The position numbers and the translations under genes are program-made. The notes below the pieces were generated by a model that was not told the DNA's origin, searched no databases, and saw only the letters and a list, made by a program, of their open reading frames with translations. A stretch of DNA of 33,575 nucleotides from NCBI RefSeq assembly GCF_014654675.1, contig NZ_BNBC01000062.1:17040-50614 (forward strand). The letters run 5' to 3'. The stretch is from Streptomyces spiralis (GTDB lineage Bacteria; Actinomycetota; Actinomycetes; Streptomycetales; Streptomycetaceae). Shown here piece after piece: positions 8,934 through 16,503 of the stretch (positions are counted from its first letter, which is position 1; every line of letters starts with the position of its first letter).

Positions 8934-8942
8934 GTCCCGACC

Positions 8943-9173
8943 TCACAAGGCAATTGGCCGATACGCCAGGGCCTCATCGACTACCTCATGAGCCGAAAGC
9001 TCCTGCTCCGGCGGCCAGAAGATCAAGCCGCTGACATGACCGGACGGGCATGCCAGGGCTCTGTCGAGCATGTCCAGCCAGCCGTCCACCTCGTCGTCTG
9101 AGGCGTAGTCCGCTTGCATGATCCGCTGCACGAGCGCCACGGCATCCGCGCGACTCATCTCCACAGCACTCAT
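8943..9173 (-). CDS. Colicin E9-type immunity-like small protein inside the IS
   Basis: This is a 76-residue acidic protein. GGAGGGG lies 4 nt upstream of ATG 9173, which decides the start. An upstream in-frame ATG at 9209 would run into the IS terminal repeat. It has a helical acidic first half (ADAVALVQRIMQADYASDDE) and the motif CPSGHVSGLIFWPPE, which parallels the PSGxDLIyyP signature of colicin/pyocin DNase immunity proteins such as Im9. It ends HEVVDEALAYRPIAL, as in actinobacterial relatives often annotated as E9imm peptides. The family blocks the active site of nuclease bacteriocins. No nuclease gene is adjacent. It lies wholly within the IS ends, opposite the transposase, as a passenger. 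Confidence 0.72.
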   Translation of the reverse strand: MSAVEMSRADAVALVQRIMQADYASDDEVDGWLDMLDRALACPSGHVSGLIFWPPEQELSAHEVVDEALAYRPIAL

Positions 9174-9627
9174 CAGGCCCCTCCGCCGAGTCACCCTAAC
9201 GGGACGCATGATCGCCCGGACAGTTCCTAGGTGGCTGAGGAGTCCCGCTCTCGTTCGGTCAGGGCGACCCGGGGGCGGATCCGGGACATCATCCGGTCGG
9301 CGACGGTTCCCGACAGTACGGTGCGCCCTGCGGCGGCGTCCCGGATCGCGGCGAACAACAGTTGTGGTCGCTCCGCCTTGAGCAGGTATCCGGTGGCGCT
9401 GGCCGCCAGGGCGCGGGCTATGTCGGCATCGGTGTCGAACACCGTGAGGACCAGGACCTGCGGTACGGGTCTGCCCCGCTCATCGGGCGCGGCGGCGGCG
9501 ACGATCCGCCGTGTCGCCGTCACCCTGTCCGGGCCGTCGCCGAGTTGGAGGTGAGCAGAACCCGATTCACCAGCTGGCTCGTCCTGGAGGGCAAGAACGC
9601 GGGCAAAGGACGTGCGGAGGGGAAGCC

Positions 9628-10683
9628 ATGGGTGAGCGGGCCGGCGTTGCGTCGGCGGCGGTGAAGACGTCAACACCCCGCAGGACAAGGTGGAGGTCCG
9701 CGGGCGGGAACGCAAAGGGCTGGTCGTGCTGGACGCGGGGGTGGATGCTTGCCGCGCTCGCAGTGCTGACAGCAGTGCTGCTGGCATTCCATCGGCTGGT
9801 TCCGAATGTCCCAGGACACCTGGGCAGTCTGCTGGAATCGTTCCTGCCCTGGTCCGGCCTGGTGATCGTGGCGTTGCTCGGTCTGGCGCTGCTGCGCCGC
9901 TCGGCACTCGCGCTGGTGGCCCTGCTCCTGCCGGTGGCTGCCTGGACGTACCTTTTCGGCGGGCTGCTCCTGCCCGGAAGGAAGCCTGGTGGACAAGACC
10001 TCGTCGTGGTGCAGCACAACATCAGCGACGAGAACACCGACCCCGCCGGCACGGCCCGCGCCCTGGCCGATGCCGAGCCCGACCTCATCGACCTGGAGGA
10101 ACTGGTGCCCGCGGCGCTGCCGGTCTACGAAAGAACCCTTGCCCCGCGCTACCCGTACCACGCGGTGGTGGGCACCGTCGGACTCTGGTCGAAGCACCCG
10201 CTCACCGACGTCCAGAGGCTGGACATCAGGCCATCCGGGATCACAGAGCCCTGGAGCCGCGGGCTACGCGCCATGGTCCGCACGCCGCACCGTGAGATCG
10301 CGGTGTACGTCGCGCACCTCCCCTCTGTCCGAGTCCACGCGTCCGGCCTCGCATCGTCCTGGCGCGACGAAAGCGCCGACCTGTTGGCCAAGGCCGTGGC
10401 CGCCGACACATCGCGCACGGTGATACTCCTCGGCGACTTCAACAGCACGGTCGATGACCGTGGACTGACCCCGCTGACCTCACAGCTGAACGTACCGGCA
10501 CGGGGCTTCGCCTTCAGCTTCCCCGCCGCCTTCGCACTGGCCCGGATCGACCAGATCATGGCCCGCTCGGCGACCGTCGGTCACATTCGTACCCTGCCTC
10601 CTACCGCCAGCGACCATCTCCCGGTCATCGCCCGGATACGGCCGATGCTCGCCACTAGGCGGCACCGAGCGTCCATTGGCTGA
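9628..10683 (+). CDS. Membrane-anchored endonuclease/exonuclease/phosphatase (EEP) family protein
   Basis: This 351-residue protein has a basic N-terminus, about three membrane segments (near residues 40-60, 75-95 and 98-120) and a C-terminal EEP catalytic domain facing outward. Catalytic-motif candidates are VVVQHNISDEN (metal-binding Asn), LIDLEEL (Glu), VAHLPSVRVH, ILLGDFNST (Asp/Asn) and TASDHLPVIARI (final Asp-His pair). Family members cleave phosphodiesters in nucleic acids, lipids or small molecules; the substrate is unknown. ATG 9628 has GGAGGGGA upstream. Longer upstream starts would overlap the broken response regulator. A convergent or regulatory partner is not evident. Confidence 0.87.
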   Translation: MGERAGVASAAVKTSTPRRTRWRSAGGNAKGWSCWTRGWMLAALAVLTAVLLAFHRLVPNVPGHLGSLLESFLPWSGLVIVALLGLALLRRSALALVALLLPVAAWTYLFGGLLLPGRKPGGQDLVVVQHNISDENTDPAGTARALADAEPDLIDLEELVPAALPVYERTLAPRYPYHAVVGTVGLWSKHPLTDVQRLDIRPSGITEPWSRGLRAMVRTPHREIAVYVAHLPSVRVHASGLASSWRDESADLLAKAVAADTSRTVILLGDFNSTVDDRGLTPLTSQLNVPARGFAFSFPAAFALARIDQIMARSATVGHIRTLPPTASDHLPVIARIRPMLATRRHRASIG

Positions 10684-10809
10684 GGGGGTGATGATGTGGT
10701 GCGGGGTCCGCTGGTGAGATGCCGGGGAGATCGACGGCGCCTGACCCCCCATACGGCAGGAGAGCCGGGTATCTGCCATGGCGCCCCTCGTACCAGCGAT
10801 ACTGGATGC

Positions 10810-11174
10810 ATGGATGTGACGACCACCGCCCTGCGCGCTGAGGTACTGCGGGACCGCTACCACAGTCGGTTGCCCGAGCGCCTGGAAGAGCTGGCCGGCC
10901 CCGTCGAGGGCACCGTCGACACCTGCCGCTCCACGTCGTCTGGTCCGGGCGGACCAGCTACAGCCTGGACCGCCCGAAGTCCCGCATGACCCTCTACCGG
11001 ACCGTCCTTGCTGAGGGCCTGCGCCAGGACCTGGCGGCCTTCCTGCACCACTGGCTGCTGGCCGAGCAATGGCCCGTTCTACGTCGCCTGGTCAGCCCCT
11101 ACATTCGCGAGGTCTGGGAGGACGCCTTCCCCGAGCTGCCCCGCACCGCTCCGGCCGACACGACGGCCGCGTGA
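10810..11174 (+). pseudogene. AbiEi-like antitoxin/regulator, frameshifted
   Basis: The sequence begins MDVTTTALRAEVLRDRYHS. Near 10921 the frame changes (two extra bases or one missing) before LPLHVVWSGRTSYSLDRPKS and MTLYRTVLAEGLRQDLAAFL, and it ends at TGA 11174. The corrected product of about 120 residues resembles the small proteins that precede AbiEii-type nucleotidyltransferase toxins in actinobacteria. The next gene overlaps its stop (GTG 11171), a typical toxin-antitoxin coupling. In such pairs this protein represses the operon and neutralises the toxin. The frameshift would remove the C-terminal two thirds, if it is not a sequencing error. Confidence 0.7.
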
Positions 11175-11829
11175 AGCTCACCCCGCTCCATGAGCGTCTC
11201 CTTGCCGATATCCTCGATCTCGGCTCTCCCTGTCCTCTGGTCCTCACCGGCGGATACGCCGTGCAGGCCCACGGTCTGTCGAACGCATCAGCCGTGATCT
11301 CGACGTCGCCACCGAGAATCCCGCTCCGATGGACGAGATCGTTGCTGTCCTCACAGCCGGCCTCGCCGCGCGTGGCTGGCGGACCACACATGTCCAGACC
11401 GACCCACTCAGCGGCCGGTTCCTTGTCACCGCCCCGGATACCGGCGAGGAGTGCGAGGTCGACGTCCTCAAGGAGGCATTCTGGGCCCCGCCCGCCCAGA
11501 CCCCCTACGGTCCCGTCCTCTCCCTTGACGACGTGATCGGCACCAAGGTCCGCGCGCTCGCCGACCGCGGGACCGTCCGCGACCTCATCGACGTCCGGGC
11601 CGCCTCCCGCCACCGCTCCACCGCCGATCTCGAATCCCTCGGCCGCCGCCGCGCCCCCGATGAATTCAGCCTGGAAAATCTCCGTGACCGACTCACCGGT
11701 GCGGACTGGTACGAGGACGAGGACTACGCCGCGTACGGGCTCACCTCCCGGCAGATCGAAGAACTCAAGAGGTGGGCGCTGGCGTGGGCGGAGGACCTGG
11801 GGGCGCGGATCCACGACGAGAACGCCTGA
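11171..11829 (+). pseudogene. AbiEii-like nucleotidyltransferase toxin, frameshifted
   Basis: GTG 11171 overlaps the stop of the upstream gene. The N-terminus has the nucleotidyltransferase signature LVLTGGYAVQAHGL, which after a one-base loss at about 11279 continues VERISRDLDVATENPAPMDE, giving the expected GG…DLD active-site pattern. The rest is intact in one frame (CEVDVLKEAFWAPP, LSLDDVIGTKVRALADRGTV, RDLIDVRAASRH) to TGA 11829. The corrected length of about 219 residues suits short actinobacterial AbiEii-like proteins. These transfer nucleotides to RNA targets and act as type IV toxins or abortive-infection effectors. As written, the gene is inactive. Confidence 0.75.
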
Positions 11830-12234
11830 CAGGAGACCGCAGCCTTCTCGCGGCGGTGTGATCACGCGCTGGCTGTGGTGTCGAGGAACTCGTTGATGAG
11901 CTGAGGGGTGCCCATCTCGAGCGAGCAGTCCGACGCCTGGTTGATCCGGCGTGCGGCGCTGAGGTCGTGGTGGGCCCGCGGGCGTCGCCAGGTGCGCCAG
12001 AGGGCGCAGCGCCGGGCCCCCGTGCAGCGCCGTCCGGCTCGGTGTCGGTGGCCGGCTGTGCCTGCGCAGGTGAGGTCTGCGACGTCATCGCGATCTTTTC
12101 GCCGGGCTTGCGGCGGCGGTGCTGCAGCAGCCAGCGCGCGGCGAGCGCCCTGGCGACCGCAGCCGCCGACAACGCGTCGGCGCCGGGTGCGGCGGGTGGC
12201 GTCCAGGAGCGATTGCCCGGTCCCCCGCGGAGGC
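11830..12234. other. Gene-poor stretch with possible coding relics
   Basis: No gene is well supported here. On the minus strand a frame reads INQASDCSLEMGTPQLINEF and LDTTASA to a stop near 11866, and a different frame starts MTSQTSPAQAQPATDTEPDG at 12088. With one frameshift these would form a protein of about 75 residues. Neither part is recognised. They may be the relic of a small gene between the toxin-antitoxin pair and the MarR regulator. Confidence 0.3.
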
Positions 12235-12759
12235 TCAGCTTGACTTCCGGTCGAGCGAGGACGGCGTGGCGCAGTGCTCCTCGCCGCCGGTGAGGTCGTC
12301 GCGTACGAGCATCAGCAGACGCGTCAACTCCGCACGTTGAGAGCCCTCCAGCGACTGGAAGAGGCCGTCCTCCACCGCGTGCTGCGCCGCCGTCGCGGCG
12401 CGCAGCCGCTGTTCACCATCCCCCGTGAGCACCACCACGTGGCGTCGACGGTCGTGCATGTCGCGGGTGCGGGCCACCAGGCCCTCAGCCTCCAACGGGT
12501 TCAGCTGGGTGACCAGGATGCTGGCCGCCGTGTCCGTCTCGACCGCCAGCTCTGTCTGTGCAAGCGGGCCGCGGGCATGGAGAAGTCCGAGGATGTGGAA
12601 CTGCCGAGGCGTGAGCCCGTGGGCGGTGTGCGCGTCCCGCAGGCGCCGCATCGCCTCGTGCCCGAGCAGGGCAAGCATCAGCCCTGGGCTGTTCCTGGGC
12701 TCGTCGCGCCGTGTCGCGGACGGCACTGTCGGCGTGGTGATGGGGGATGCCTTGGTCAC
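12235..12759 (-). CDS. MarR-family transcriptional regulator
   Basis: This 174-residue protein has the MarR winged-helix layout: GLMLALLGHEAMRRL helix, LTPRQFHILGLLHARGPLAQ, TDTAASILVTQLNPLEAEGL recognition helix, and the DMHDRRRHVVVLTGDGEQRL wing with the conserved DxRD/R residues, followed by a dimerisation helix. The start is GTG 12759, which has only a weak ribosome-binding site. It is divergent from the SDR at 12850, which it probably represses until an inducer binds. MarR proteins typically sense phenolic or oxidising compounds; the ligand here is unknown. Confidence 0.88.
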   Translation of the reverse strand: MTKASPITTPTVPSATRRDEPRNSPGLMLALLGHEAMRRLRDAHTAHGLTPRQFHILGLLHARGPLAQTELAVETDTAASILVTQLNPLEAEGLVARTRDMHDRRRHVVVLTGDGEQRLRAATAAQHAVEDGLFQSLEGSQRAELTRLLMLVRDDLTGGEEHCATPSSLDRKSS

Positions 12760-12811
12760 CCTGTCACTTTACCCGGCGAAATCGTGTAGCGTCCTATATG
12801 AAGGATCGAGG

Positions 12812-12822
12812 TAAATGATTTA
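12812..12822. promoter_or_regulatory. Short AT-rich dyad in the MarR/SDR divergent promoter
   Basis: The dyad TAAAT-G-ATTTA lies in the 90-bp space between the two start codons, downstream of a TATATG sequence that could be a -10 box. The local AT-richness contrasts with the surrounding DNA. It is a plausible half of a MarR operator, though short. Confidence 0.35.
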
Positions 12823-12849
12823 AGTCGATGCACCGAGCCCAGGAGTGCC

Positions 12850-13656
12850 ATGCCCACCATCGCTTCCACGCCGCTCTCCGATTCGGCCACCGACCTGGGC
12901 CTGCACGGGGCCCGCGCCGTCGTCACCGGCGGCACCCGCGGCATCGGTGCGGCCACCGTGCGGCGGCTGGCCGCCGCCGGAGCCCAGGTGGTCGCCATCG
13001 CTCGACGCGAGGTCGAAATGCCGGTCGGAGTTCAGCTGGTGACAGGTGATCTGAGCACGCAGGAAGGCGCCGAGACGACGGCGCGGGCCGCACTGGAGCA
13101 TCTGGGCGGCATCGATGTGCTCATCGACAACGCCGGCCGGAACACCCAAGTCCCGGACGGCGTCCTCGCCGCGTCCGACGACGACTGGCTGGCCAACCTC
13201 GACGACAACCTGCTGTCCGTCGTCCGCGTGGATCGCGTGCTCGTACCGCACATGACCGCGCAGGGGCACGGAGCCGTTGTCCACGTTTCCTCGAACGCCG
13301 CCCGCTACCCACAGCCCAACGGCACGCCGTACGCAGCGGCCAAAGCCGCCCTCAACGCCTACAGCAAGAGCCTCGCCCTCGCCTGCGGGCCGCACGGGAT
13401 ACGCGTCACCGCGGTCATGCCGGGCGTCATCGAGACCGGCGCCGTCGAAGCGAGCCTCCGGCAGGCCGCGGAGCGGACAGGCCGTGACCTGGAGGAGATC
13501 CGCAAGGAGTTCCACAAGCGTCTCGCCGCGCCGCTCGGCCGTCCTGGCCGGCCGGAGGAGGCGGCGGAGCTCATCGCCTTCCTCGCCTCACCCCGCGCGT
13601 CCTACCTCACCGGCATCACCGTGTCGGTGGATGGGGGGATCCTGCCCACGCTCTGA
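12850..13656 (+). CDS. Short-chain dehydrogenase/reductase (FabG-like)
   Basis: This 268-residue classical SDR has TGGTRGIG (26-33), DNAG (93-96), SS at 147-148, and Tyr161 and Lys165 in YAAAK. The C-terminus LGRPGRPEEAAELIAFLASP followed by YLTGITVSVDGG is the typical FabG-type end with its tetramer-interface region. AGGAG sits 6 nt before ATG 12850. Cofactor choice probably favours NADP(H), given ARRE after strand 2. It is divergent from the MarR regulator, forming a sensor-oxidoreductase module. The substrate is unknown. Confidence 0.9.
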   Translation: MPTIASTPLSDSATDLGLHGARAVVTGGTRGIGAATVRRLAAAGAQVVAIARREVEMPVGVQLVTGDLSTQEGAETTARAALEHLGGIDVLIDNAGRNTQVPDGVLAASDDDWLANLDDNLLSVVRVDRVLVPHMTAQGHGAVVHVSSNAARYPQPNGTPYAAAKAALNAYSKSLALACGPHGIRVTAVMPGVIETGAVEASLRQAAERTGRDLEEIRKEFHKRLAAPLGRPGRPEEAAELIAFLASPRASYLTGITVSVDGGILPTL

Positions 13657-13863
13657 ACAGCATGGTCGGGGACCGCCCTGTCCGCGTGACCGGTTCCGCA
13701 GGTGCCGTCTGGCGCCCGGAGTCGGGCCGTCGCCGTCCCACGGAAGGCCGAAGCCGAGGAGCGCGACCGCCAGGAGCAGGAAGCTGAGCAGGCGACGCGG
13801 GCAAGCCCCGGGGTGGCTTTGGGCAAGCCCGTGTTGTCGGCGGCGGCTGAAAGGCTGGACGGC

Positions 13864-14157
13864 ATGAACGGTGATGAGCAGCTGCTACGCGGCCGAGTCT
13901 ACGGCCGTGACCATGACGACGATCCCGGCCCGCTGCCCGGGCAGAGGTATGCGGCGCTGATAGGCGGGCCGCTGGACGGATTGCTGCTGGACATCATGGG
14001 CTGGCGGCCGGAGGAAGTCGACGGCGGTGCGGCCCTGTCCACCGAGCTCGGCCGGTTCCCCGGTGGCCGGTCGCTGTACGAGCCGCGCCCCGGCGAGCCG
14101 AGTACACCGGGCCCGGGTGTGAGCTGCCGCTTCTACTACTCCGGCGACACACCCTGA
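13864..14157 (+). CDS. Conserved small Streptomyces hypothetical protein
   Basis: This 97-residue soluble acidic protein starts at ATG 13864. The longer upstream frame looks non-coding. Its recognisable pattern is RYAALIGGPLDGLLLDIMGW, then ELGRFPGGRSLYEPRPGE, ending SCRFYYSGDTP. The pattern recalls small conserved hypothetical proteins of streptomycetes with no known function. There is no signal peptide or membrane segment. The 207 bp before it hold no convincing gene; a hydrophobic minus-strand frame there lacks a start codon. Confidence 0.6.
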   Translation: MNGDEQLLRGRVYGRDHDDDPGPLPGQRYAALIGGPLDGLLLDIMGWRPEEVDGGAALSTELGRFPGGRSLYEPRPGEPSTPGPGVSCRFYYSGDTP

Positions 14158-14383
14158 CCACAGGCCCCACCCGAGCGTGCTGCTCGTCTGCCAGGCCCGC
14201 GCCTGTAGCTGACAGGGCTGCACAACGCTGTGACCTGTTGTGGTCGGGCCAGACGGTGGGGGTCTGGGACCGTCATGGCCGGGCCTGTGCCATGGGCAGT
14301 TCCGGCTTGCGCGGCGGAGTGCGCAATGAATGCTGGTGGCCCGCGCAGCACCCGCGTGAATCGTCCCGGGTTCGGCAGAGATC

Positions 14384-14937
14384 TCAGATGATGGTTGTGA
14401 CCTGGGGTTTCGTGGCTTCCTCGGCGGCGGCGAGCTCGACCTGGGAGAGCGTCACCCAGGGGCGGCCGGATCAGCTCGGTTTTGAACAGGCCGATCGCGC
14501 TCTCCATCAGGCGTTGTCGTAAGCGTCGCCGACCGAGCCGATCGATGCCGCCATCCCTGCTCGGTCCAGATGCTCGGTCGGCGCGAATGATGTGTACGGC
14601 GACCCCGCGTCGCTGTGATGTATCAACTCGCCGTGTGTGCACGTAAATCCGTCCCGGTCGCGCTGCCACAACGCCATCTCCGGTGCGCCCGGGACGGCGA
14701 GTCTCCTCGGACGTGGCGGCGGACCAGCCGACGATCCTGCGGGAGAAGGTGCCGACGCCGAAGGCGACGTAGACACCCCCCGTTCCAGGTGGCGTCGTGC
14801 GAGAAGTCGGCCACCCGACAGCGGTTGGGGGCGCCGGCGACGAAGTCGCGGTGGAAGAGGTCCAGGGCCCGTTCGGCGGCCGGATCGGCGATCGTCGTGA
14901 TCACCTTCTTGCCGCGGATGGCGACGGTGCGTCGCAT
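14384..14937 (-). pseudogene. IS3-family transposase remnant
   Basis: The minus strand carries an rve/DDE integrase core in several frames: VAIRGKKVITTIADPAAERA, APNRCRVADFSHDATWNGG, then a shift to VYVAFGVGTFSRRIVGW, another shift to HGELIHHSDAGSPYTSF, GMAASIGSVGDAYDNA, and a last shift to LMESAIGLFKTELIRP. The Asp of HHSDAG and the Glu of MESAIG are visible. The end LSQVELAAAEEATKP meets a stop at 14384, where the family would normally continue with a WYNxRRLH-type tail. The N-terminal half is replaced at about 14937 by an oppositely oriented IS21 fragment. It is multiply frameshifted and dead. Confidence 0.75.
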
Positions 14938-15236
14938 GGTCGCAGAGGCGAAAGCCCATTTCAGGGCCGGTCGGCGCGGGGTCTGTCGGCCGTGGCTGAC
15001 CGAGCCGGGGCTGTGGATTCAGTACGGCTTCGGTGACGGGCCGACCATCCAGGGCCGCAAGACCATCTTGTGGTGCGCCTGGCTGGCCTGGTCCCGGTTC
15101 AGGATCGTGATCCCGATCTGGGACAGGACGCTGCCGACGGTGACCTCGTGTCTGGCCTGCCGGGGCTTCTGCGACGAGGTCAACTCCCGCAGGCATGGCG
15201 ACTCGGCGCAAACCGGTCGAGCGGCTCGCCGAGGGG
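14938..15236 (+). pseudogene. IS21-family IstA transposase remnant
   Basis: The plus strand reads MVAEAKAHFRAGRRGVCRPW, LTEPGLWIQYGFGDGP and GRKTILWCAWLAWSRFRIVI, then PIWDRTLPTVTSCL. This is the central integrase segment of IS21-type IstA. The sequence then jumps, with an internal deletion, to FCDEVNSRRH and, one frame over, TRRKPVERLAEGQ, a later IstA region. The catalytic core between these parts is gone. Neither the IstB helper ATPase nor the terminal repeats are visible. It forms part of a transposon graveyard. Confidence 0.65.
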
Positions 15237-15395
15237 CAAGAGGAAATGCACGAGCAGCGACGCAAGGCCCACTCCTCGCGACGCATCCGCGTCGAGCACG
15301 GCATCACCCATGTGAAGAACTGGCAGGCACTGGCCCGCCGCCTCGCCCACCGCGAGCACATCGGCGAGACCGTGCAAGCCGTCGCCGCCCGGTAA
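15237..15395 (+). pseudogene. C-terminal fragment of a DDE-type transposase
   Basis: EEMHEQRRKAHSSRRIRVEH, then GITHVKNWQALARRL and HREHIGETVQAVAA up to TAA 15393-15395, match the carboxy-terminus of actinobacterial DDE_4-type (IS5-like) transposases. The conserved RIRVEHGI..LKNW motif carries the catalytic glutamate. The fragment is fused in frame to the IS21 remnant before it, so it is a recombination scar rather than a gene. Confidence 0.6.
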
Positions 15396-15400
15396 TATGT

Positions 15401-15440
15401 GGACACGGTGTCTCGTATCTGCTAGCTTTCTGGACACGGT
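15401..15440 (+). promoter_or_regulatory. Operator-like boxes upstream of the epimerase operon
   Basis: Positions 15401-15418 (GGACACGGTGTCTCGTAT) contain the dyad GACA-N3-TGTC. They match 16 of 18 bases of 18261-18278 beside the tetR gene. A second box at 15424-15440 (AGCTTTCTGGACACGGT) matches 16 of 17 bases of 18297-18313. The pair lies 110-150 bp upstream of the epimerase start. The duplication suggests that both promoters respond to the TetR-type regulator at 17654-18244. Confidence 0.65.
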
Positions 15441-15549
15441 GCTCCGAAAATCTCGTGCCCTTCCGGAATGCGCCGGGCCTGCCCGGGTGCGGGCGATGTT
15501 TGCCGGCGGAGTGCCGATGCCCCGACAAGAGCTGAATGAGGTAGCGCAG

Positions 15550-16446
15550 ATGCGTGTATTCGTAACCGGAGCGAGCGGCTGGATCGGATCCGCCGTCGTG
15601 GACGACCTGATGACCGCGGGCCATGAGGTCGTCGGCCTTGCCCGGTCGGAGACGTCCGCGCAGTCACTGGCGTCGAAGGGGGCCGTCGTACTCCGTGGGG
15701 ATCTCGACGATCTCGACTCCCTGCGCCGTGGGGCGACCGACGCGGACGCGGTGGTCCACATGGCCAACAAGCATGACTGGGGCAACCCGGCCGAGTCGGA
15801 TCGCGCCGAGCGGACCGCGGTCGAGACGCTCGCCGAGGCGCTGGTCGGTACCGATCGCCCGTTCGTGGTCGCGGCGGCCATCTCCGGACTCGTCGAGGGC
15901 CGGGCCGCCGTGGAGTCGGATCCTTCCCCGGCCGTGGGTCCGGACTCCAACCGGGGCGGCAGCGAGAACCTCGCGCTGGACTATGTCGGCCAGGGAGTGC
16001 ACACCATCATCAGTCGCTTCGCGCCGAGCGTTCACGGCACGGGAGACTGGGGGTTCGTCAACTTCCTGGTCTGCGCTGCCCGTAAGCAGGGAGTCTCGGG
16101 CTACATCGGTGACGGCTCCACGACCTGGTCGGCGGTGCACCGTTCGGATGCGGCCCGGCTCATCCGGCTCGGGCTGGAGAAGGCCCCTGCCGGGACGCGG
16201 CTGCACGTGACCGCCGAGGAGGCCATCACCACCAAGGCGATCGCGGAGGCCATCGGGCGTTACCTCGGCATTCCGGTGGTCTCGATCGACCCGGAGGACG
16301 CCGGCGCTCACTTCGGGTTCGTCGGTGGCTTCTTCGCCAGGACGATGACCGCCTCGAGCGAGATCACCCGCGCCGCACTGTCCTGGGCGCCGACCGGGCC
16401 GACCCTGGTCGAGGACATCGAGTCCGGCGCCTACGCCACCGCCTGA
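15550..16446 (+). CDS. NAD-dependent epimerase/dehydratase-family protein (extended/atypical SDR)
   Basis: This 298-residue Rossmann-fold protein has the N-terminal cofactor motif TGASGWIG (6-13), GDLDDLDSLRRG, AVVHMANKH, and an FAPSVHGTGDWGFV segment as in NAD-dependent epimerases/dehydratases that act on sugar or other small hydroxylated substrates. The canonical YxxxK is not obvious; ENLALDYV occupies the equivalent region, so it may be an atypical SDR. ATG 15550 has GAGG about 8 nt upstream and fits the beta-alpha-beta start. The next gene follows after 57 bp, so they probably form an operon. The upstream boxes suggest TetR control. Confidence 0.85.
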   Translation: MRVFVTGASGWIGSAVVDDLMTAGHEVVGLARSETSAQSLASKGAVVLRGDLDDLDSLRRGATDADAVVHMANKHDWGNPAESDRAERTAVETLAEALVGTDRPFVVAAAISGLVEGRAAVESDPSPAVGPDSNRGGSENLALDYVGQGVHTIISRFAPSVHGTGDWGFVNFLVCAARKQGVSGYIGDGSTTWSAVHRSDAARLIRLGLEKAPAGTRLHVTAEEAITTKAIAEAIGRYLGIPVVSIDPEDAGAHFGFVGGFFARTMTASSEITRAALSWAPTGPTLVEDIESGAYATA

Positions 16447-16503
16447 ACCAGCCCCGCCAGGCAAGGACCGGCGGTTCCACCACCTCGAGTAAGGAAATCG
16501 GCT

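Larger units (their letters stand above)
8018..9226 (+). mobile_element. IS5-family (IS427-like) insertion sequence carrying a passenger gene
   Basis: The 1209-bp element is bounded by terminal inverted repeats matching at 19 of 21 positions (left 8018-8038 GAGCTGTCCGGGCGATCACG…, right 9206-9226). It is flanked by CTAG at 8014-8017 and 9227-9230. CTAG is the target duplication expected for this group, although it is itself palindromic and could belong to the repeat. It contains a broken transposase on the plus strand and, unusually, a small gene on the minus strand between the transposase stop and the right repeat. It has inserted into a response-regulator gene. The broken transposase means it cannot move without help. 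Confidence 0.82.
7860..9556 (-). pseudogene. NarL/FixJ-type response regulator, truncated and split by an IS
   Basis: The minus strand carries the second half of a receiver domain at 9231-9556 (LQLGDGPDRVTATRR, VPQVLVLTVFDTDADIARAL, ASATGYLLKAERPQLLFAAI, ending RVALTERERD). The LuxR-type helix-turn-helix lies at 7860-8017 (LAGGLTNREIARAL, EGTVKTHLGRIHTKLGVQTR). The IS5-family element 8018-9226 sits between them, exactly in the LTERERD-to-LAGG linker. Joining the flanks restores the domain order except for small frameshifts: one missing base after the ERERD codons and one in the SEGTVK codons. The first half of the receiver, with the phospho-acceptor Asp, is absent beyond about 9556. The gene is dead several times over. 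No partner histidine kinase is visible. Confidence 0.8.

Noticed and set aside
13616..13863. Hydrophobic minus-strand stretch (RRLLSFLLLAVALLGFG) resembling a signal peptide
   Set aside because: No in-frame start codon with a ribosome-binding site lies nearby, and the downstream sequence soon loses protein-like character and overlaps the SDR end.
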